In this document: in pieces, positions 1 to 5,786 of the stretch
Layout of the letters: each line of letters opens with the position of its first letter
Numbering within the stretch: the first letter of the stretch is position 1
Origin: Acidobacteriaceae bacterium
GTDB taxonomy: Bacteria; Acidobacteriota; Terriglobia; Terriglobales; Acidobacteriaceae
Length of the DNA stretch: 5,877 nt
Direction of reading: 5' to 3'
Assembly: GCA_030044455.1 (NCBI GenBank)
Contig: JASHVU010000095.1
Span: forward strand, 1 to 5,877
Translations under genes and position numbers: made by a program
The notes under the pieces: generated by a model
Database searches by the model: none
What the model was told of the DNA's origin: nothing
The model's input: only the letters and a program-made list of their open reading frames with translations

Positions 1-81
1 AAGAACGTGCCGCTATCTAAGAAGGAGAACGACGAATGGATGAAAGCTCACATGGATGCTGTGATCTACGAGCAACCCTGA
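1..81 (+). CDS. C-terminal end of an unidentified protein (truncated by window edge)
   Basis: Frame 1 is open from the first base and ends at a TGA at 79-81, giving 26 residues that start KNVPLSKKENDEW and end AVIYEQP. The piece is hydrophilic, rich in Lys, Glu and Asp, and looks like an amphipathic C-terminal helix of a soluble protein. I do not recognise the family and cannot assign a function from so short a tail. It is the only plus-strand gene suggested in the window and converges with the acetyltransferase gene, whose stop lies about 120 bp further on. That it is real coding sequence is inferred from the open frame and the protein-like composition; a chance open frame of this length is possible. 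Confidence 0.5.
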   Translation, partial: KNVPLSKKENDEWMKAHMDAVIYEQP

Positions 82-203
82 GGATCTGCGATCTGAGGGC
101 GCAGCGTCGCCAGCTCTCCCGCGTCATGGGCGCATTGTCGCTAGCCTTACCTAACCTCCTGCCGGGTTCTGTCCGGATTCCCCCAACCGTGCGTTGATCA
201 AAA

Positions 204-1169
204 TCACCCCTGCTGCGAGCGTTCCCATACCGCGGCGTCGAAGCTGTGGGTGAAGGTGTAGCCCTCAGCCACGTAAAGTTCGATGGCCTCCTTGTTGGCT
301 TCAGTAACGGTCAGCGAGATTTCAGAGGCGCCCTGGCGCATGAACCAGTAGCTGACCACTGAGAGCAGCGCGCGCGCCAGGCCCTTTCGCCGGTAATTGC
401 GGTGTACGCAAATCTGGGTAATGTGTCCGCTCTCGTGGCTCACGCGCGACCCCAGCACCAGCGCCACCAGTTCCCTGTTGCCACGTTCTACGATGACGTG
501 CGAGACGGCGGGCGCGAAAGCTCCGCAACCGGAGTAGCGGACGATGTTGTTGAGGAAGCGCATCGATCCCTGCGCTGAGCGGTACTGGTCGTTGATGAGG
601 CCGTCGGGGTGTCCGCGGTAAGCCTCGGCAATGAGGCGCGAGGCGGGTGCCAGGTCGTGATCGTGCCAGGGGCGCAGCTCAAGCTCCTCGGGCAAGTGCA
701 GTTCGGGCAGTTTCCATATCGCGCTGATCGGCTGCATCAGAAACAGGCGCCGGTAGATGCGGCAACCTGCCTCGCGAAAAGTTGCGGCGTGGGTCCCCGA
801 GGGATGGAGCAGAAGCTGCGACTCGATGCGGTCGATGTGGGGCGAGTTGATGAGCAATTCGAGGAGATGGCGCAGAAGTTTTTCCTCGATGGCTTGGGTG
901 AGGGCCGGCCCGTGCGGCTTGGCATCGGTGGCAAAGACATCGCCGATCACGGCCTTGCTCTCTTCGTAGACGCAGAAGATGTAGCCGGCAACGCGTTCGG
1001 CTTCAAAGGCCGCGTAGCCGGGCAGCATGTGGTTGTCGAGGTACTGCATCAGCAGCTGGGCCGAGGCGCGATAGTCCCAGTGCAGGCGTTTCTTCCAAAG
1101 CTCGGCCTCACAGTCCAGCACCGGGCGCAGCAAGGTGGCTCCAAAGTGCCTCAGGTCGAGAATTTCCAT
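204..1169 (-). CDS. GNAT family N-acetyltransferase, two-part (degenerate N-terminal plus canonical C-terminal domain)
   Basis: Predicted soluble cytoplasmic acetyl-CoA-dependent N-acyltransferase of 321 residues; the substrate is unknown. The C-terminal half carries the GNAT core: strand beta-4 at about 250-256 (ITQICVH), then the pyrophosphate-binding loop RRKGLA at 260-265 matching the Q/R-x-x-G-x-G/A signature, then the motif B region at about 285-307 with Asn292 and Tyr299, the latter at the usual general-acid position. The N-terminal half (about 1-150) also looks GNAT-like in pattern (AGYIFCVYEE, then a helix after GDVFATDAKPHG) but lacks a clear acetyl-CoA loop, so it is probably a degenerate repeat; at about 320 residues the protein is twice a single GNAT domain. 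The start is uncertain. The frame stays open to an ATG at 1265, but those first residues (Arg- and Ala-rich) look non-coding, and the chosen ATG at 1169 begins MEILDLRHF, which I regard as the natural N-terminus. No Shine-Dalgarno sequence precedes it at proper distance; a TTG at 1184 has one. It lies 190 bp after the glycosyltransferase stop, so it may have its own promoter. Confidence 0.87.
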   Translation of the reverse strand: MEILDLRHFGATLLRPVLDCEAELWKKRLHWDYRASAQLLMQYLDNHMLPGYAAFEAERVAGYIFCVYEESKAVIGDVFATDAKPHGPALTQAIEEKLLRHLLELLINSPHIDRIESQLLLHPSGTHAATFREAGCRIYRRLFLMQPISAIWKLPELHLPEELELRPWHDHDLAPASRLIAEAYRGHPDGLINDQYRSAQGSMRFLNNIVRYSGCGAFAPAVSHVIVERGNRELVALVLGSRVSHESGHITQICVHRNYRRKGLARALLSVVSYWFMRQGASEISLTVTEANKEAIELYVAEGYTFTHSFDAAVWERSQQG

Positions 1170-1191
1170 TGACGAAGCGCCCAAATCACTG

Positions 1192-1196
1192 CCTCT
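1192..1196 (-). promoter_or_regulatory. Ribosome-binding site supporting an alternative TTG start for the acetyltransferase
   Basis: On the minus strand AGAGG lies 7 bases before an in-frame TTG at 1182-1184, five codons upstream of the ATG at 1167-1169. The ATG itself has no Shine-Dalgarno-like sequence within 5-12 bases. If the TTG is used the protein gains five residues (fMet-GASS before MEILDL). Spacing and match are visible in the sequence; actual use is inference, and AGAGG-like pentamers arise often by chance. Confidence 0.3.
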
Positions 1197-1206
1197 CTGC
1201 GATGCA

Positions 1207-1218
1207 TCGGCCGGCCGA
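1207..1218. repeat. 12-base perfect palindrome upstream of the acetyltransferase gene
   Basis: TCGGCCGGCCGA is identical to its reverse complement. It sits about 40 bases upstream of the ATG of the acetyltransferase gene, where an operator could lie. It contains the CGGCCG core that is common by chance in GC-rich DNA, and it has no central spacer, so it could equally be of no function. No promoter boxes could be placed around it with confidence. Confidence 0.35.
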
Positions 1219-1359
1219 GCCGCGATCTTCCGGCTCCAGTTACTCTGCCTGCACGCTGGCCGCATGCCGGCGCAACGGCATTCGCAACGCCTTCAATCCC
1301 TAAAATGCTCTCCGGCAACTTTGCCACGGTTCCGGTTTATCTGCAACTTGATACGAAGC

Positions 1360-3153
1360 TTATCGCGCTCCCACCAGGTACACATCGAGGCCCTGTTCAG
1401 GCCAGGAGAAGAGCTGTTCATACTGGCGGCCGGCAAGGTAGTCCTCGAGCGCCTCTGAAGTGTGAAGGTCGACCCCGTTTCGTCCGGTCATGCGAGCCAC
1501 CAGCAGATGCTGTTCGTCGGGCACTCCGCTGTCATCGTAGTTCACAACTTCGCGGTTACGGTAGAAAGACAAGCCGTACTCGGTTTCGCGGCGCACCCTG
1601 AAGACGGCAACCACGCCGTCGGGAGGAACGAACTCGGCCACGCGATCGGCCAGCGGGCGGACGGAATAAGACCGGTCGAGCAGGTTGATGACGTGCTTGG
1701 TAGCCGATATCTGCGGAATAAAGAAGAACGGCCCCACGCCATAGAGGAACAGCAGCAGCACGACCAGCACGCCGGTGGTTGCTAGACGCAGCCGCACCAC
1801 GCCAAAACCATGGGTAACGATGAGGATCAGCAGGGCAGCACCAATCGCTGCCAGCGCGGCAGGCGTGATCACCTGCGCGGGCGGCATCTGGCGGCCGTGC
1901 GCCACAAACCACGGCAGCATGAATGCCGCCATGGTCATGGCCGCGCACAGGAATGCGTGACCGCCCAGCACCCACCGGCTGAGGCCGGGCTTGCGGCGGC
2001 GGAAAAGATAGTCGCCGGTGAGAATCGCAATCGGCGGAATCGATGGCAGGACGTAGCCCGGCAGCTTGGATTGAGAAAACGAAAAGAAGACGATGGGAAT
2101 CAGCGCCCAGAGCACCAGGAACTCAGGAAATGCGTCGCCGGGGCGGTTGACCGGCTTGAGATTGCGCGTGTAGCGCAGACGCCACTCTGCCGCCGAGGTC
2201 TGAATGCCGTCAATCAGTGCTCTGACCGCAATCACGGTCCACGGCATAACGGCCAGCACCACAACCACCAGGTAGTACCAGAAAGGTTGCGCATGCTGGT
2301 AGCGGTCAGTGGCGAAGCGCTCAAGGTTATGTTCCAGGAAGAACTCGCGGAAAAAGGTCGGGTTCTGGTGCTGCACGGCGATAAACCATGGCAGGACCAT
2401 GGCAAAGTAGAGGACGATGCCCGGCCACCACAAGGTGCGAATGAGCATCTTCCAGTCGCGCCTGAGAAATGCAAATGCAGTGATAATGAGGCCGGCCAGT
2501 AAAGGAGCAACCGGACCTTTAGCCAGAGTAGCGAGCCCGGTAAAGAAGTAAATATCGTAGAGCCAGAATTTGGAGTCGGTTTCGTACCACGCATACCAGC
2601 CCAGCAGGCCGATGGCCAGCGGTGCGGCCATCTGCATGTCGGTCGAAGCTCCCCGGGCGAAACCGATGATGCCCGCGCAGGTCACGGTGATCAATGCGGC
2701 ATCGAGGTGTCCGCCCGGCCTGAATCGTCGCATGTGCAGGTAGATGAGCCCGACCATGATGAAGGCAAAGGTGGTCGAGGGCAGTCGGGCACTCCAGTCG
2801 TGGACCCCGAAGTCCTGAAACAAAAACATGGCCCGCCAGTAGTAAAGCGCAGGTTTTTCGAGCCAGGGGCGGCCATAGAGATAGGGCGTAACGCAAGAGC
2901 TGAGACGGTCTTTGAGAGTGGGTGCCGAGTCAAATCGCACCAGCATCTCATGAGCGATCTGGGCGTAGCGCGGCTCGTCCGCGCCCAGCAGACCCATGCC
3001 TGCGCCGCCGAATATTGGTACAACCCCGTAGAGGAGAAAGAGGACGGTGAAGGCAAGAAAGACGCTGACCTCGGCGATGACCGGCCATTTGGGCAGGCGC
3101 GAGCGCCATCGGGGATTGGAATCCAGGGCAGAGTCAGCCAATCCAGTTTCCAT
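1360..3153 (-). CDS. GT39/ArnT-like integral membrane glycosyltransferase
   Basis: Inner-membrane GT-C fold enzyme of the ArnT/protein-O-mannosyltransferase superfamily, 597 residues. Family members move a sugar from an undecaprenyl-phosphate carrier to an acceptor on the periplasmic side; E. coli ArnT puts 4-amino-4-deoxy-L-arabinose on lipid A. Visible motifs: a first membrane helix at about 27-47; the acidic periplasmic-loop motif DEPRYAQIA at 59-67, whose Asp59 matches the catalytic Asp of ArnT; GRPWLEKPALYYW at 94-106, whose Glu99 matches the second key acidic residue; ATLAKGPVAPLL at 208-219; EHNLERFATDRYQHAQPFWYY at about 274-294; and SKLPGYVLP at 362-370. About a dozen hydrophobic stretches are followed from about 480 by a soluble C-terminal region, as in ArnT. 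The ATG at 3153 is the first possible start after an in-frame TGA at 3169-3171; a GAGGGGG run about 10 bases upstream is a modest ribosome-binding site. No arn, pmr or lipid A genes are adjacent, so donor and acceptor are unknown and the symbol arnT is not justified. Confidence 0.9.
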   Translation of the reverse strand: METGLADSALDSNPRWRSRLPKWPVIAEVSVFLAFTVLFLLYGVVPIFGGAGMGLLGADEPRYAQIAHEMLVRFDSAPTLKDRLSSCVTPYLYGRPWLEKPALYYWRAMFLFQDFGVHDWSARLPSTTFAFIMVGLIYLHMRRFRPGGHLDAALITVTCAGIIGFARGASTDMQMAAPLAIGLLGWYAWYETDSKFWLYDIYFFTGLATLAKGPVAPLLAGLIITAFAFLRRDWKMLIRTLWWPGIVLYFAMVLPWFIAVQHQNPTFFREFFLEHNLERFATDRYQHAQPFWYYLVVVVLAVMPWTVIAVRALIDGIQTSAAEWRLRYTRNLKPVNRPGDAFPEFLVLWALIPIVFFSFSQSKLPGYVLPSIPPIAILTGDYLFRRRKPGLSRWVLGGHAFLCAAMTMAAFMLPWFVAHGRQMPPAQVITPAALAAIGAALLILIVTHGFGVVRLRLATTGVLVVLLLFLYGVGPFFFIPQISATKHVINLLDRSYSVRPLADRVAEFVPPDGVVAVFRVRRETEYGLSFYRNREVVNYDDSGVPDEQHLLVARMTGRNGVDLHTSEALEDYLAGRQYEQLFSWPEQGLDVYLVGAR

Positions 3154-3277
3154 TCCTGCAATTCCCCCTCAGGAGGACAACCAAGATCACGCCATCCGAA
3201 TACCCCGGGGCCACGCTCAAGCTGTCTTCGCTGGTGCTGTTTTCGCTCATGATTTGACTCGTTCGGCCCGGCCGGAC

Positions 3278-3299
3278 TACCCCCGATGGCGGCAGGGTA
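3278..3299 (-). terminator. Bulged hairpin downstream of nrnA, possible terminator or attenuator
   Basis: About 20 bases after the nrnA stop the minus strand can fold into a hairpin: outer stem TACCC/GGGTA (5 bp), a 2-base bulge (TG), inner stem CCG/CGG (3 bp) and a CCAT loop. There is no T-tract after it, so it is not a classical intrinsic terminator. It could be an RNA-end stabiliser or a weak terminator separating rbfA-nrnA from the glycosyltransferase gene. The pairing is seen in the sequence; the role is inference. Confidence 0.3.
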
Positions 3300-3318
3300 A
3301 AGGCTAACAGATTCGGGC

Positions 3319-4353
3319 TTAATACAAATTCACGCGACCTTGATTTGAAGAGTGCTCGAGCTCGCCCCGCAGTTCCCCGAGAATTTGTTCGAGCGCGCGT
3401 TCAAGCGGGCCCGCGAGCGTGCACCCGGCCGAGTTTTCGTGTCCGCCCCCACCCAGTCTTTCCGCAATCGCCGCCACATTCACCTTGCCTTTGCCGCGCA
3501 GACTCAGCCGCACCGTGCCGTCGTTCAATGCGCGCAAAAACACCGCGGCTTCAATGCCGGCAATTCCGATGGCCACATTCACAATGCCTTCGGCATCCTC
3601 GTCGCTCGCATGGGCGCGCTCCATGTCTCGATCGGTGATCCACAACCAGGCGATTTCTCGTTCGCAGTGGAGGCTGTTCAGCGCCGCGCCCATCAGCCTG
3701 ACTTTTGAAATCGGGGTAGTGAAATAAATCTCGCGCGCAATCTCTCCTGCATCCGCTCCGGCTTCAACCAGCTCGCGGGCCAGGGCAAACGTGCTTTCCC
3801 GCAACGAGCCGTAACAGAATCCGCCGGTATCGGTGAGCACCGTGGCATAGAGGCAGGTGGCCATCTCCGGGGTGATCCTGACGCCGAAGGCTTTTGTGAG
3901 CCGGTAGACCATCTCACCCACGCTCACCGCCTCGCAGTCGATCCAGTTCAGCTGCGCGTAGGGATGCGCGGTAATGTGGTGGTCGATATTGATGAGAAGA
4001 AACTGCTCCAACCCCTCCAGGCCGGCGCGCTCAATGCCGTCGCACTCCAGCAGGATCGCAGCATCGTACGGCCCTTCGACCCGCAGCGCAGTGCGCAGAT
4101 TGCCGGCGCCGGGCAACTGCCGGTAAACCGGAGGAAGGCGGTCTGCCGTGACCAGGTCGGCGCGCTTGCCGAGCTGGCCAAGGAGTTCGCCGAAGGCCAG
4201 CATGCTGCCTACGGCATCGCCGTCGGGCCGGACATGCGAAACCACTAGAAATCGTTCCCCTTCGCCGATCACACGCAGGATTTCCTGGACCGCGCCGACC
4301 GTGCCGGTAGGTTTCGCAGTTCCGATTTCCGTGTTGTGGGGGAGATGACTCAT
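3319..4353 (-). CDS. nrnA: Bifunctional oligoribonuclease/pAp phosphatase, NrnA-type DHH/DHHA1 phosphoesterase
   Basis: Cytoplasmic Mn-dependent phosphoesterase of 344 residues, close to the usual 310-340. Known NrnA enzymes degrade 2-5 nt RNA fragments to mononucleotides and dephosphorylate 3'-phosphoadenosine 5'-phosphate, doing the job of Orn where that enzyme is absent. The DHH domain motifs are all present: SHVRPDGDAVGS at 39-50 (His40, Asp44, Asp46), LECDG at 102-106 (Asp105), NIDHH at 122-126 (the name-giving Asp124-His125-His126), and LTDTGGF at 173-179 (Asp175). The DHHA1 domain ends with the substrate-binding glycine-rich motif GGGGHENSAG at 301-310 (His305), preceded by RGKGKVNV at 286-293. 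The first 20 residues look like a disordered leader before the first conserved helix. The ATG lies 38 bases below the first base of the rbfA stop, and only a weak GCGGA precedes it, so translational coupling or re-initiation from rbfA is likely. No missing catalytic residue was noticed. Confidence 0.95.
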   Translation of the reverse strand: MSHLPHNTEIGTAKPTGTVGAVQEILRVIGEGERFLVVSHVRPDGDAVGSMLAFGELLGQLGKRADLVTADRLPPVYRQLPGAGNLRTALRVEGPYDAAILLECDGIERAGLEGLEQFLLINIDHHITAHPYAQLNWIDCEAVSVGEMVYRLTKAFGVRITPEMATCLYATVLTDTGGFCYGSLRESTFALARELVEAGADAGEIAREIYFTTPISKVRLMGAALNSLHCEREIAWLWITDRDMERAHASDEDAEGIVNVAIGIAGIEAAVFLRALNDGTVRLSLRGKGKVNVAAIAERLGGGGHENSAGCTLAGPLERALEQILGELRGELEHSSNQGRVNLY

Positions 4354-4391
4354 CGAATTCCGCTTACTGAGGGCCGCTCATTCGGGTCCGA

Positions 4392-4853
4392 TTATTTGGC
4401 GGGTGCGCTTTGCTGCGCGGCTCCGCTGCCCGATACGGGCTGCTCCACAGAGGACTGCTGGCCAGCCTTCGCCGCCCGCGACGCGTATTTCCGGGAGCGG
4501 GACATGAGTTCATCGATGCGCGCCTCGAAGCGACCCTGCCGGTCGGCCAGAAAGCTGAGCTCGGGCACATGGCGCACGCCCATACGCTCTTTTAACTCGT
4601 GGCGGATGTAGCCTTTGGCAGCTTCAAGACCGGCGATCGTGAGCGTCTCGGCCTTGTCAATATCCTCGGGGTTCGAGTCAACCACAACGTAAATCCGCGC
4701 CGATTTGCCCCCCGGGTTCAGCGTCACCTCGCTGATGTGGCACAGGTCGATGCGCGGGTCGGAGAGTTCCCCCTCAATCATGGCGCCGATCTCTTCTCTC
4801 AGCGTCTCCGCCACCCGGTCCTGATGATGTTTGCGGCCTCGATGCTCCGGCAT
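4392..4853 (-). CDS. rbfA: 30S ribosome-binding factor A
   Basis: Cytoplasmic assembly factor that binds the immature 30S subunit, helps the 5' end of 16S rRNA (helix 1) to fold, and is released late in maturation; it is also linked to cold adaptation in E. coli. The 153-residue protein shows the family pattern of a KH-type fold: RVAETLREEIGAMIEGELSDPR at about 13-34 (first helix and the conserved DPR), beta strands at 39-46 and 52-59 (ARIYVVV), then the GLEAAKGYIRHELKERM region at 75-91 (the helix-kink-helix with A-x-G) and VRHVPELSF at 93-101 (the highly conserved PEL-x-F). Residues from about 123 form a tail rich in Ala, Ser and Gln, probably disordered; the core is of normal length. The start is fixed by AGGAGG five bases upstream. 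It is followed 37 bp later by nrnA. In many bacteria rbfA lies between infB and nrnA/truB; here neither infB nor truB is in view. Confidence 0.96.
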   Translation of the reverse strand: MPEHRGRKHHQDRVAETLREEIGAMIEGELSDPRIDLCHISEVTLNPGGKSARIYVVVDSNPEDIDKAETLTIAGLEAAKGYIRHELKERMGVRHVPELSFLADRQGRFEARIDELMSRSRKYASRAAKAGQQSSVEQPVSGSGAAQQSAPAK

Positions 4854-4858
4854 GGCGT

Positions 4859-4864
4859 CCTCCT
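4859..4864 (-). promoter_or_regulatory. Strong ribosome-binding site of rbfA
   Basis: A perfect AGGAGG on the minus strand lies five bases before the ATG at 4851-4853, which decides the rbfA start. It is the best Shine-Dalgarno sequence in the window and fits a gene expressed with its own translation signal rather than by coupling to an upstream reading frame. Confidence 0.85.
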
Positions 4865-4913
4865 ATGTTTCACATGGTTCTCTGTCCGGGAACCGCTCGG
4901 CGGTAAACCTTAA

Positions 4914-4919
4914 AGCATA
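4914..4919 (-). promoter_or_regulatory. Possible extended -10 element for the rbfA-nrnA transcript
   Basis: TATGCT on the minus strand is preceded by TGG, giving a TGnTATnnT extended -10 pattern about 60 bases before the rbfA ATG. A TCGACA resembling a -35 box lies 22 bases upstream, too far for normal spacing, so only the extended -10 reading is plausible. The preceding gene ends nearby, so a promoter is expected in this 147-bp gap. Acidobacterial promoter consensus is poorly known, so confidence is low. Confidence 0.2.
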
Positions 4920-5000
4920 CCAGATGGGCGGCAGAGGAATTTGTCGACGACGGGTTGAGAAACCGCGCGAACACGAGCCGGATGGATGTCTCTAGATGCT

Positions 5001-5774
5001 TTACATCTTCGCCCACGCCGCAACCCAGCCAGCGGTGAGCGTTTTCCACGGACCCCAAAAGTAGAGCAGCGAAGCGACGAATTCCGTCGCGAGCAGCCCT
5101 GCCGCCCCGATCAGAAACGAACGCATCAGCCGGCCGCGCCACCAGTCCCACCCGGTCATGAGCGCCACCAGCAGCACATTGCCGTAGAAGACATAGAAAA
5201 ACCAGACGGCAATCTTCAACGGCTCATTGGGCCACAGCCAGCCCGAGAATCGCGAAAAGCCCGGATCGGCAAGCGCGACCGTGGCCAGAATCATCATGCG
5301 GCGATGCGCGGCGGGGTTTTTGCGCAGCGTGATGCCCCAGACAAGCAGAGCGATAAAGTTGACCGTGTTGAGCAGCTGGACCGAAAGGAACGGAGGATCT
5401 CCAACAGGGCCGTTCAGATTGACTACCTGGTACGCGATCGCGGCCCATGGCCCAAAAACAGCCATCAGGCAGGCCCAGCCGGCAGCCACCCAGCCCATCT
5501 TGCGGTGCCACGCCACGCGATTGCCGAGAACCAGCAGCACCTGAGCGGTAAGAATCAGCATCCAGGCGCTGAAAACCACGGCATGGATGCGGACTACAAA
5601 CGGAGCGGGAGGATTCTCGTGCAGGAAACGCGGAAAATCGAGTCCGAAGCCGGCGATCATTCCCACCCAGAGAATTCCGAGCCAAACCGCTGAAGGCATG
5701 CGATCTTCGCGCGCGTTCCACGAACCGCGCTCATGCCACGCGGCTTTGCGCGCCACTGCCGAAGCTGTTGCCAT
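5001..5774 (-). CDS. Uncharacterised seven-helix integral membrane protein
   Basis: A 257-residue protein with a short charged N-terminal leader (about 1-26) and seven hydrophobic segments at about 29-44, 61-83, 94-115, 131-149, 159-175, 187-208 and 219-240. I do not know its function. Recognisable features are histidines at or near membrane borders: His64 in VRIHAVVFSAWML, His90 in RVAWHRKMGW and His157 in PAAHRRMMILA. A similar arrangement (IHA-FTAW, HR-x-x-G, HRRLM) occurs in widespread hypothetical membrane proteins and recalls DUF2306- or cytochrome b561-like helical bundles, so haem or metal binding is conceivable, but no pathway can be inferred. The ATG at 5774 is well supported by GGAGGT six bases upstream. 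The gene precedes rbfA in the same direction but ends 147 bp before it, so the two probably do not share a function. Confidence 0.82.
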   Translation of the reverse strand: MATASAVARKAAWHERGSWNAREDRMPSAVWLGILWVGMIAGFGLDFPRFLHENPPAPFVVRIHAVVFSAWMLILTAQVLLVLGNRVAWHRKMGWVAAGWACLMAVFGPWAAIAYQVVNLNGPVGDPPFLSVQLLNTVNFIALLVWGITLRKNPAAHRRMMILATVALADPGFSRFSGWLWPNEPLKIAVWFFYVFYGNVLLVALMTGWDWWRGRLMRSFLIGAAGLLATEFVASLLYFWGPWKTLTAGWVAAWAKM

Positions 5775-5780
5775 TCACCG

Positions 5781-5786
5781 ACCTCC
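5781..5786 (-). promoter_or_regulatory. Ribosome-binding site of the seven-helix protein gene
   Basis: GGAGGT on the minus strand, six bases before the ATG at 5772-5774, fixes this start in preference to the later in-frame ATG at residue 26 (MPSAVW). The charged 26-residue leader is therefore probably translated. Confidence 0.75.

Noticed and set aside
76..99. Imperfect hairpin at the stop codon of the partial plus-strand gene (CCCT/AGGG outer stem, GGATC/GATCT inner stem)
   Set aside because: The stem is interrupted, overlaps the stop codon and is not followed by a T-tract, so I do not call it a terminator.
609..1172. Long plus-strand open frame of 187 codons opposite the acetyltransferase gene
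   Set aside because: It is antisense to a gene with clear GNAT motifs and has no recognisable domain; such frames are common opposite GC-rich genes.
1314..1325. GGCAA/TTGCC inverted repeat between the glycosyltransferase stop and the acetyltransferase
   Set aside because: The loop would be two to four bases and the stem at most five; the T-rich stretch ATTTTA on the minus strand starts too far downstream for an intrinsic terminator.
1810..2502. Plus-strand open frame of 230 codons opposite the glycosyltransferase gene
   Set aside because: Its product is rich in Arg, His and Gln without hydrophobic core segments, typical of an antisense shadow of a membrane-protein gene.
4994..5008. AGATG/CATCT inverted repeat at the stop codon of the seven-helix protein gene
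   Set aside because: A five-base A/T-rich stem with no T-tract is too weak to call a terminator.
4986..5693. Plus-strand open frame of 235 codons opposite the seven-helix protein gene
   Set aside because: The composition is dominated by charged residues, Pro, Gln and His, as expected for the antisense of hydrophobic codons; the minus-strand gene has a good ribosome-binding site and regular membrane segments.
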